Assembly: GCA_025457805.1 (NCBI GenBank)
Contig: JALOTR010000285.1
Coordinates: 1 to 5,102, forward strand
Direction of reading: 5' to 3'
Source of the DNA: Akkermansiaceae bacterium
Lineage (GTDB): Bacteria > Verrucomicrobiota > Verrucomicrobiia > Verrucomicrobiales > Akkermansiaceae
DNA length: 5,102 nt
Shown: positions 1-5,102 of the stretch, piece by piece
How positions within the stretch are numbered: position 1 is the first letter of the stretch
Layout of the letters: each line of letters opens with the position of its first letter
Notes under the pieces: generated by a model
Told to the model about the DNA's origin: nothing
What the model saw: the letters and a program-made list of their open reading frames with translations, nothing else
Databases searched by the model: none
Made by a program: the position numbers and the translations under genes

Positions 1-964
1 AACGCACCGCGCCGGTCGCAGCCATCGGATCGGGGAGCAGATTATCCACATTGATGGAAAGCGATGTGAGTTCTCCCGAAGCGGGAATTTCCAATGCATA
101 ACGCTCGGCAATCCGCTTGCTGGGCAGCCGGCCTTCGCGGAGATCGAGTCGGACCGAGGAAAACCCGGGGGAAACTTCCGCCACGAAAGTCGCATCCTCG
201 ACGAGCAAGCGAGTCTCAGCGGAAACTTCGCCGCTCTCCGGAGTTTTGACCACCAATTCGCGGATGCCGAGGCCCGGGAGTGGATCGATGCGGTCGATCA
301 GCAGATCGTCCGCATTCCAGACGATGCGCGATTCCTGCGCAGGCCACTCCCGTCCTTGGGCATCGGTGATGGCTCCGAGGTCGAGGATGAACTCCGAAGC
401 ACCCGACGCATGATTCAAGGAGGATGGAGCAAGGGAAATGAATCGCTTGCCCTCTTGCGTGACATCGAGACTGATCTGCTTGAGCGAGATCGATGTGGGA
501 AGCACTTGCTCGCGGATCGTGCGGATGGTTTTCACCAAGGCGGCAGTGTCGAGGGGCTTGGCGGATTTTTCCGCAGGGGCTTTTTCGGTCTCCACACCGA
601 GGCGGATCTCTGCGTGGGCGTTCTTGATTTCGATGCCATCGAGACGGCGGTTCCACAACTGGCGAAACTGATAGATCGGCTTGATGCGGCCGACGCGGAG
701 TGAGGCGAGAGCGGCATCGCTGGACAATTCGAGATCGCGGATCCCGATGCCGCCCGTGATACTGCCCTCCAACTGGAAGCCACCTTTGAAGCCCGCCTTG
801 TTCATATAATGCGCGGCGATCTTGGGGCCGAGCCAGCGGATGCCGGGACCATTGAGCCAAATGATTCCCACGAGCAAGGTCGCCACCAGCAGCCATAGGA
901 AAGTTTTCCAGCGCCGCTTGGGGCGAGGAGTGCTGGATTCTGGAGCGGGCTCGGGATTGGGCAA
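1..964 (-). CDS. AsmA/TamB-like membrane-anchored protein, N-terminal part (C-terminus beyond left edge)
   Basis: One reading frame stays open from position 964 to the left edge and gives 321 residues with no stop, so the C-terminus is missing. The N-terminus is Pro/Glu-rich, followed by a basic cluster RPKRRWK (residues 14-20) and one hydrophobic segment at about 22-38 (FLWLLVATLLVGIIWLN), which reads as an N-in signal anchor. Then come the features seen at the start of AsmA, TamB and YdbH-type proteins: a conserved-looking stretch around residues 41-62 (GIRWLGPKIAAHYMNKAGFK), a 'GSITGGIGIRDLELS' segment (67-81), and alternating hydrophobic/polar strands rich in short beta motifs to the end. 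Family members are long bridge-like envelope proteins implicated in lipid transport or outer-membrane assembly; this role is inferred from the family. The only ATG/GTG/TTG codon before the membrane segment is TTG at 964-962, with AAGG four bases upstream; the in-frame stop is at 1051-1049. The first in-frame ATG (residue 54) would remove the anchor. That this frame is coding is nearly certain; the family name is moderately sure. Confidence 0.8.
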   Translation of the reverse strand, partial: MPNPEPAPESSTPRPKRRWKTFLWLLVATLLVGIIWLNGPGIRWLGPKIAAHYMNKAGFKGGFQLEGSITGGIGIRDLELSSDAALASLRVGRIKPIYQFRQLWNRRLDGIEIKNAHAEIRLGVETEKAPAEKSAKPLDTAALVKTIRTIREQVLPTSISLKQISLDVTQEGKRFISLAPSSLNHASGASEFILDLGAITDAQGREWPAQESRIVWNADDLLIDRIDPLPGLGIRELVVKTPESGEVSAETRLLVEDATFVAEVSPGFSSVRLDLREGRLPSKRIAERYALEIPASGELTSLSINVDNLLPDPMAATGAVR

Positions 965-1057
965 TTCGCCTTGAATGTCAACGGAACCCCGCTGCGGGTC
1001 AATCGCCGGATTGCCTGAGCGGTTGCAAATTGTTTCCCGCCCCGGTATCTAGGGGCT
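965..1057. promoter_or_regulatory. Divergent intergenic region between the AsmA-like gene and manA
   Basis: This 93-base gap lies between two divergently read genes, so it should hold promoters for both. On the minus strand a perfect TTGACA occurs at 981-976, but it is only about 12 bases before the TTG start and has no TATAAT-like box at the right distance, so it is probably chance. A plus-strand candidate is listed separately. No operator palindrome or riboswitch-like fold was recognised. Confidence 0.5.
1023..1051 (+). promoter_or_regulatory. Weak candidate sigma-70-type promoter for manA
   Basis: TTGCAA (1023-1028, four of six matches to TTGACA) and TATCTA (1046-1051, three of six matches to TATAAT) are 17 bases apart. 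A transcript start six or seven bases after the second box would fall on or next to the GTG start of manA (1058), which would make a nearly leaderless message. The match is poor and promoter consensus in this group is not known to me; it is listed only because it is the best-spaced pair in the gap. Confidence 0.2.
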
Positions 1058-1996
1058 GTGGAACCTATTACCTTTCAGCCTCTTTACATGGAACGCGTCT
1101 GGGGCGGGCGCGAATTGGAGCGAGTCTATGGCAGGAAGCTGCCGGTTCCGGATCGGCCCTTCGGCGAGTCATGGGAAATTGTGGATCGCGAAAAAGAACA
1201 ATCCGTGGTCGATCAGGGGCCGCTTGCCGGGACCAGCCTGCATGACTTGTGGATGAATCAGCGGGAAGAACTCTTCGGCGCGGGTTACGATGGTCATGCG
1301 CGGTTTCCCATTCTCATCAAGGTGCTGGATGCGCGGGATGACCTGTCCATCCAGGTCCACCCGCCCGCCGATCTCGCCCCATCGCTCGGTGGCGAGCCGA
1401 AGACGGAGATGTGGTTCATCGCCGATTGCGATGCGGGGGCCAAGTTGTATGTGGGCCTCAAGCGGGGCGTGACGCGCACTGATTTTGAAAATGCCATCTC
1501 GGATGGCAGTGTGGCGGATTGCGTGCATGCCATTTCCCCCAAGCCGGGAGATTCGATTTTCATCGCATCCCGCCGCCTGCATGCCATTGGCGCAGGGTTC
1601 CTGATTCATGAAATCCAACAGAACTCGGATACGACGTATCGCGTGTTTGATTGGAACCGCATGGGCCTGGATGGCAAACCCCGCGAGCTTCACGTGCCGG
1701 AGTCGATGGCGAGCATCGACTTCGATGACTTCGAGCCAAGCATGGATACACCATCCGGCGAGACGCTGGCCGCTTGCGAGTATTTCAAGACCGACCGCAA
1801 ATCGCTCGCTGCCGGTGAAACCCTCAGCAATCCGGAGCCTGGCCGTTTCTCCATCATCTCCGTGGTCGATGGAAACCTGAAGACGGCGGCAGGCCGGGTG
1901 CTGGGCAAGGGCATGTTTGCGCTCTTGCCAAAGGGGTGCGATGCATTGCAGGCTGAAACCGCTTCGTCCGTATTGCAGGTCACGCTTCCGACGTGA
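1058..1996 (+). CDS. manA: Mannose-6-phosphate isomerase, class I (Bacillus-type)
   Basis: The 312-residue product matches the short bacterial class I phosphomannose isomerases (about 315 residues), cytoplasmic zinc enzymes that interconvert mannose 6-phosphate and fructose 6-phosphate. Visible signatures: PITFQPLYMERVWGG (residues 3-17), SIQVHPP with zinc ligands Gln99 and His101, KTEMWF with Glu117, LHAIGAG with His175, and HEIQQNSDTTYRVFDW (184-199) with the probable catalytic Arg195. The C-terminal part (about 235-312) is the second cupin-like half. All four zinc ligands are present, so it should be active. The GTG start at 1058 is preferred over ATG 1088 because the conserved PITFQP segment lies between them; AGGGG at 1051-1055 is a possible ribosome site but only two bases from the GTG. 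The product supplies mannose 6-phosphate for GDP-mannose and surface glycans, or feeds mannose into glycolysis; no sugar kinase, transporter or manB/manC gene is in view to say which. The next gene follows after 37 bases on the same strand. Confidence 0.95.
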   Translation: MEPITFQPLYMERVWGGRELERVYGRKLPVPDRPFGESWEIVDREKEQSVVDQGPLAGTSLHDLWMNQREELFGAGYDGHARFPILIKVLDARDDLSIQVHPPADLAPSLGGEPKTEMWFIADCDAGAKLYVGLKRGVTRTDFENAISDGSVADCVHAISPKPGDSIFIASRRLHAIGAGFLIHEIQQNSDTTYRVFDWNRMGLDGKPRELHVPESMASIDFDDFEPSMDTPSGETLAACEYFKTDRKSLAAGETLSNPEPGRFSIISVVDGNLKTAAGRVLGKGMFALLPKGCDALQAETASSVLQVTLPT

Positions 1997-2033
1997 TTCT
2001 GGATGTTTCCCATTCTCAAAACCCACAGCTCCC

Positions 2034-3086
2034 GTGCACTTCAGAATTCTCGGTTTGTATTTATCATCGTTCCTGTTTTGCCATGCAGCGGGACCTTGGC
2101 GCACCTTCACTGATATCAAAGGTCGCTCAATGGAGGCGAAGATCCTGCGGGTGGAGTCGGATTTCGTGCTCGTGGAGTTGAAGGCCAATGGCAAGCAACT
2201 GCCCATCGATTTCGACAAGCTCATCGAGAAGGATGTGGAGTTCCTGCAAAACTACGATGAAAACGCAGTGGCTCCAGCGGAAGGAGCGAAGGATACCGAA
2301 ACACCGGAAGGCGAACCTGAAACCGGACGGCTCTATCCCCGCACCAAAGAGGAAATCCGCGCGGGAATCCGCGAGATCGCCAAACAGGCGCGTCCGGAAG
2401 GCATCTCGAAAGAGGTTCATGAGGCCACCATTTCACTCAACACCTATCGATTTCTCTGCGGAGTGCCGCATGAAGTGGTGGCAGATCCGGAGTTTTCGAA
2501 AAATGCGGAACAGGCCGCTCTCGCCTGCAAAAAACACGGCGGGCTGTCCCACGACCTCGGCAGCCATACCAACAAATGCAACCTCTCCAGCATCGGCGAT
2601 GTCGTCCCGAGCGTGGCCCAATACATCGAGGACTCCGGCGACAACAACCGCGACGCCCGCGGCCACCGCGAGTGGTGCCTCAATCCGCCGATGGGCAAGG
2701 TGGGATTCGGTTCCGGTGGAGATGCCTACTCCGCCATGTGGTGCATGGACAACAGCGGAGAATCCATCCGCGGCATCTGGACCTATCCCGGCCGTGGCTT
2801 GTTCCCCTTGGAATACATGCACGGCAATGCGTGGTCGCTTTACGGCGCAGGAAAACCGGAATCAGCAGACAAACTCAAAGTGCAGGTTTTCAAACTCAGC
2901 TCACGTCCTGAAAAACCACTGCCATCGCACGGTGATATCGAGGGTCGCGAAATTCCCGTGCTGCATGTCTCACTGGGCATGGGCGGCATCAACTTCGAAC
3001 CCGAAGAACCCGCCAAACGCGGAGTCTATTGGGTGCGAGTGAGCGGTGGCGGCATCAGAGAAGGATATCTTGTGGAGTTATACTAA
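2034..3086 (+). CDS. Secreted SHD1-like/CAP-domain protein
   Basis: This gene encodes 350 residues. A signal peptide is visible at the N-terminus (basic HFR, hydrophobic ILGLYLSSFLF, then CHAA|GP, cleavage near residue 18-19). Residues 22-74 resemble the SHD1 module seen in many PVC-group exported proteins: WRTFTDIKGRSMEAKILRV, then a strand pair and ...IDFDKLIEKDVEFL. An acidic Pro/Glu/Thr-rich linker follows (about 78-104). Residues 132-270 look like a bacterial CAP (SCP/PR-1) domain: SLNTYRFLCGVP, DPEFSKNAEQAALAC, LSHD with His173, GHREWCLNPPMGKVGFG with His211, and a YPGRGLFPLEYMHGNAWSLY closing segment. The last 70 residues form a probable beta-sandwich tail (GVYWVRVSGGG). The usual glutamates of the CAP metal site are not obvious. 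Five cysteines (142, 165, 182, 215, 237) sit in the CAP part and could form disulfides outside the cytoplasm. GTG 2034 is chosen because it gives a clean signal peptide; an in-frame ATG at 1917 would overlap manA and add an Arg-rich stretch of no known type. No strong ribosome site is seen. The function is unknown; peptidoglycan, polysaccharide or sterol/lipid binding are possible by analogy to CAP proteins. Confidence 0.88.
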   Translation: MHFRILGLYLSSFLFCHAAGPWRTFTDIKGRSMEAKILRVESDFVLVELKANGKQLPIDFDKLIEKDVEFLQNYDENAVAPAEGAKDTETPEGEPETGRLYPRTKEEIRAGIREIAKQARPEGISKEVHEATISLNTYRFLCGVPHEVVADPEFSKNAEQAALACKKHGGLSHDLGSHTNKCNLSSIGDVVPSVAQYIEDSGDNNRDARGHREWCLNPPMGKVGFGSGGDAYSAMWCMDNSGESIRGIWTYPGRGLFPLEYMHGNAWSLYGAGKPESADKLKVQVFKLSSRPEKPLPSHGDIEGREIPVLHVSLGMGGINFEPEEPAKRGVYWVRVSGGGIREGYLVELY

Positions 3087-3107
3087 GGGAAAACTGGGGA
3101 AGGCACC

Positions 3108-3124
3108 ACGAATCTGACGAATCT
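3108..3124. repeat. Short tandem direct repeat ACGAATCT x2
   Basis: ACGAATCT occurs at 3108-3115 and again at 3117-3124, a nine-base period, 22 bases after the stop of the CAP gene. It is directly seen. Whether it is a binding site, part of a dispersed repeat or chance cannot be told from one copy. Confidence 0.6.
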
Positions 3125-3135
3125 TTGAAAAAGAT
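3121..3135. repeat. Perfect AT-rich hairpin downstream of the CAP gene
   Basis: ATCTTT (3121-3126) and AAAGAT (3130-3135) are exact reverse complements around a three-base GAA loop. The stem is weak and no T tract follows on the plus strand (ATATGAGG), so it is a poor intrinsic terminator. It overlaps the second copy of the direct repeat. Confidence 0.45.
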
Positions 3136-3138
3136 ATA

Positions 3139-3209
3139 TGAGGAGTAACGACCTTATTGTCGTTTCTTCGATTCCAAATGCGTGGGGACCATAAAGCCCC
3201 CGCTCCTTA
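3139..3209. repeat. Compact structured intergenic block, possible three-way-junction element
   Basis: An outer stem can form between TGAGGAG (3139-3145) and CTCCTTA (3203-3209), seven pairs with one G-U. It encloses two hairpins: AACGAC / GTCGTT (3147-3152 with 3159-3164, perfect, six-base loop CTTATT) and GCG-T-GGGG / CCCCCGC (3180-3187 with 3197-3203, seven pairs with one bulged T; it shares base 3203 with the outer stem). The right arm contains the TAA stop of the recQ-like gene (3209-3207). Such nested symmetry between convergent genes is typical of either terminators or small dispersed palindromic repeats. The base pairing is seen in the sequence; the folded structure and element identity are inference. 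Confidence 0.45.
3180..3203 (-). terminator. Candidate terminator hairpin for the recQ-like gene
   Basis: Read on the minus strand this GC-rich hairpin starts four bases after the recQ stop codon. The stem has seven pairs with a single bulged base and a nine-base loop (CTTTATGGT in that direction). It is followed by ATTTGGAATCG, which has only a short T run, so an intrinsic terminator is possible but not strong. A second hairpin (3147-3164) follows downstream in the same direction and could act as backup or serve the converging CAP-gene transcript. Confidence 0.35.
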
Positions 3210-5102
3210 CTGGGCTTCGGCGATCGCGAGGACTTCTGCGAACGGAAGATCGGATAGTAGCCCGAAGGCCGCATGGCGGGTGAGACGAGCCCGCGTGGCC
3301 GCAGGGCTTGCCATGCCGCAGAGGAATCGCGCCAACTGCCGTGCCGTGGCCAGCGCGGCGTGTTTCTCGAGCGTGAGTTCTCTCACCATCGCAATTTCCT
3401 CATCGGTGGCCCGCCTGGTTTTACTCCTCTTGATCACCTTGGCAGGCACCCCGCGGCAACGATCGCAATGACCGCAGGGTTCTTTGAGAATCTCCCCGAA
3501 GTGTTTGGTTAGATATGCCGTCAGACAACCCCGATGCGCGGAAAGCCCCAGCACCTGCCGCAGCCGATCCAGGTCCGCCTGTTCGCGGTTTGTGAATCTC
3601 GCCACCAATCCTGCCGTCAGCTCCTTGAGATCCTCCGGCGCTTTTTTGATCCGGTAGCCATGCCTCACGCCGGAGACTCCCAATGTGATATCTCCCGCAC
3701 GCTCCATGCCTTGCAAGGCAGCCACGATCTTTTCCCGCGAAACCTTCAACTTTTCCGCAAGCTGGTCCGGATAAAAATACAGCCACCAGCGCTTGAGTTC
3801 CCCGGCATCCAGGATCTTCTGCACGAGCCGCCGCTCCGCCGGTGCACGACCTGCCAGAATGCGCTCTGCCGGGGTGAGCAGCTTGGCCCGATAGGTGGCA
3901 TAAAACGCACCGGTTGCTTCGATGATTCCATCGATTTCCAGATACGTCATCACCGTGGAAACCACACCGGGGCGGATATCGCATACGGTAGATAGATCAT
4001 AAGGCGAAACATCAAAGACAGGGCCAAGCCGCAGCACACGGTCGATCAGATTGCCCAGCGCACGCGGGGTGGGCATGTCCGAGTGGATGAAGTTTTCCAA
4101 CACCGTGAGATCATCCGCGCAGGCCAGCATTTCACACACCGCCGGCAGGCCATCGCGACCGGCGCGACCAATTTCCTGCGTGTGGTTTTCCAGGCTTTTG
4201 GGAAGGTTGTAATGATAGACCGCGCGGATGTTGGATTTATCGATGCCCATGCCGAAGGCAATGGTCGCCACGATGATGCGGGTATGGCCCGACATGAAGG
4301 ATTGCTGCGCATCCGCCCGGAATTCATCCGGCAGGCCCGCATGATAGGCACGCGAGGACAATCCATTGCGAGCAAGATAAGTGGAAACTTCCTCCGCCGT
4401 TTCCTGCCGCGTCACATAGACCACTGCCGGACCCTCCACTGCCCGCAGTTTTTCCAACAACAACTCTTTCCGCTCCGCCGCCGTGCAGGGAGTGATGCGG
4501 AGATCGAGGTTGGGCCGATGAAAACTCAACTGCACATGATCCTGCGCCGCAATCCGGAATTCGCGCCGGATGTCGCGCGCCACCTTGGGCGTGGCGGTCG
4601 CTGTGAGAGCCAGCACGCGTGGAATTTTCAAGCGTTTGCAGATCTTGGCCAGCTTCAGGTAATCCGGCCGGAAGTTATGTCCCCATTCGGAGATGCAATG
4701 TGCTTCATCGATGGCCGCAAGCTGGATCGGTAGTTGTTTCATCCGCTGGCGGAAGGTCTCATTCGCAAAACGCTCCGGCGCGATGTAGAGCAACTTCAAG
4801 TCGCCGCTATCCAATTTCTGATAGACATCCCGCACCTGATCCGCATCCAAGGTGGAATCCAACCGTGCCGCGGCGATGCCTTTTGCATTCAGCGCATCCA
4901 CCTGATCCTTCATCAGCGCGATCAAGGGCGAGATCACCAACGTGAGACCATCCAGCATCAAGGCCGGGACCTGGTAACACAGCGACTTCCCGCCCCCGGT
5001 TGGGAAAATCGCCAAAGCCGAGCGCCCCTCCAAAAGCGCACGAATCACCTGCTCCTGCCCCTCCCGGAAGGAATCGAATCCAAAATGACTGCGCAAAACC
5101 AC
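3207..5102 (-). CDS. recQ: RecQ-family ATP-dependent DNA helicase, start beyond or at right edge
   Basis: The window shows 631 residues of a superfamily 2, 3'-5' type DNA helicase used in recombination and replication-fork repair. Numbering is from the GTG at 5102-5100. Motifs in order: motif 0 FGFDSFREGQEQ (7-18), Walker A PTGGGKS (34-40), Ia LVISPLIALMKDQV (55-68), DEAH box (132-135), the RecQ aromatic-rich loop in variant form SEWGHNFRPDY (138-148; usual form SQWGHDFRPEY), LALTATAT (164-171), motif IV around VVYVTRQ (227-232), motif V TIAFGMGIDKSNIR (280-293) and motif VI QEIGRAGRDG (309-318). After the core come two winged-helix-like segments (about 345-405 and 420-485). A four-cysteine zinc site follows them (Cys526, Cys543, Cys546, Cys549 in EPCGHCDRC), then a helical tail with RQLARFLCG and LTRHAAFGLL. 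No HRDC domain is visible. In E. coli RecQ the zinc cluster directly follows the helicase core, so the domain order here is different. The visible GTG coincides with the window edge and family members usually have 10-20 residues before the FGF motif, so the true start is probably outside. It converges on the CAP gene. Confidence 0.93.
   Translation of the reverse strand: MVLRSHFGFDSFREGQEQVIRALLEGRSALAIFPTGGGKSLCYQVPALMLDGLTLVISPLIALMKDQVDALNAKGIAAARLDSTLDADQVRDVYQKLDSGDLKLLYIAPERFANETFRQRMKQLPIQLAAIDEAHCISEWGHNFRPDYLKLAKICKRLKIPRVLALTATATPKVARDIRREFRIAAQDHVQLSFHRPNLDLRITPCTAAERKELLLEKLRAVEGPAVVYVTRQETAEEVSTYLARNGLSSRAYHAGLPDEFRADAQQSFMSGHTRIIVATIAFGMGIDKSNIRAVYHYNLPKSLENHTQEIGRAGRDGLPAVCEMLACADDLTVLENFIHSDMPTPRALGNLIDRVLRLGPVFDVSPYDLSTVCDIRPGVVSTVMTYLEIDGIIEATGAFYATYRAKLLTPAERILAGRAPAERRLVQKILDAGELKRWWLYFYPDQLAEKLKVSREKIVAALQGMERAGDITLGVSGVRHGYRIKKAPEDLKELTAGLVARFTNREQADLDRLRQVLGLSAHRGCLTAYLTKHFGEILKEPCGHCDRCRGVPAKVIKRSKTRRATDEEIAMVRELTLEKHAALATARQLARFLCGMASPAATRARLTRHAAFGLLSDLPFAEVLAIAEAQ

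Noticed and set aside
216..896. Minus-strand open frame of 226 codons in the left region
   Set aside because: It is another frame of the AsmA-like gene. Its product is rich in Arg, His and Pro with no hydrophobic anchor, whereas the chosen frame is continuous to the edge and has coherent protein features.
976..981. Perfect TTGACA on the minus strand before the AsmA-like gene
   Set aside because: It is only about 12 bases from the TTG start and the sequence 17 bases on (AATCCC at 958-953) is not a -10 box and is already inside the coding region.
1917..2033. Extended N-terminus for the CAP gene from ATG 1917
   Set aside because: It overlaps the end of manA by 80 bases, adds an Arg/Cys-rich stretch with no homology pattern, and would bury the signal peptide.
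1169..2224. Long minus-strand open frame (351 codons) opposite manA
   Set aside because: It is antisense to a clearly conserved enzyme and its translation shows no family motif; high-GC third-position bias commonly opens such frames.
2188..3042. Plus-strand open frame of 284 codons inside the CAP gene
   Set aside because: It overlaps a frame with a signal peptide and recognisable domains, and its own product is Arg/Pro/Ser-rich low-complexity sequence typical of a frame-shifted shadow.
3138..3194. 18-codon plus-strand mini-ORF (MRSNDLIVVSSIPNAWGP)
   Set aside because: It starts at an ATG with no ribosome site and lies wholly inside the palindromic block, so its reading frame is more likely a by-product of the repeat.
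3421..3984. Minus-strand open frame of 187 codons within recQ
   Set aside because: It is out of frame with the helicase, which reads without interruption through this stretch; its Gly/Arg/Ser-rich product has no motif.

Overview
The window carries four protein genes. Two are cut by its edges. It is about 55-60 % GC by eye and densely coding. The best guess at the source is a Verrucomicrobiota or other PVC-group bacterium. The main reason is a secreted protein that joins an SLA1-homology-domain-1 (SHD1)-like module, a domain very common in Planctomycetes and Verrucomicrobia, to a CAP domain. The Bacillus-type phosphomannose isomerase, the non-canonical RecQ and the use of GTG and TTG starts fit this but do not prove it. 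No rRNA, tRNA, CRISPR array, insertion sequence or phage gene was seen.

Layout. Positions 1-964 (minus strand) hold the N-terminal 321 codons of a large membrane-anchored protein of AsmA/TamB type. Its gene runs off the left edge, and its only usable start upstream of the membrane anchor is a TTG. A 93-base divergent intergenic region (965-1057) separates it from manA (1058-1996, plus strand), a class I mannose-6-phosphate isomerase with all zinc ligands. After 37 bases comes a gene for a secreted SHD1-CAP protein (2034-3086, plus strand), probably on the same transcript. A 120-base convergent intergenic region (3087-3206) follows. It is richer in A+T and unusually rich in symmetry: an 8-base direct repeat, a perfect small hairpin, and a ~71-base block that could fold as a three-way junction and that includes the recQ stop codon. 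The rest (3207-5102, minus strand) is a RecQ-family DNA helicase whose first few residues lie beyond the right edge.

Functional reading. The genes do not form one obvious pathway. The AsmA-like protein (envelope lipid transport or assembly), ManA (mannose-6-phosphate/fructose-6-phosphate interconversion feeding surface polysaccharide precursors or mannose use) and the exported CAP protein all touch cell-envelope biology, but that link is inference. RecQ is a DNA repair helicase that converges on the others. The points most worth a second look are the structured 3108-3209 region, which may be a copy of a dispersed repeat, the RecQ domain order (winged-helix segments before a C-terminal four-cysteine zinc site, no HRDC), and the SHD1-CAP fusion with an altered CAP active site. 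I did not find strong evidence for a wholly new multi-gene system here.
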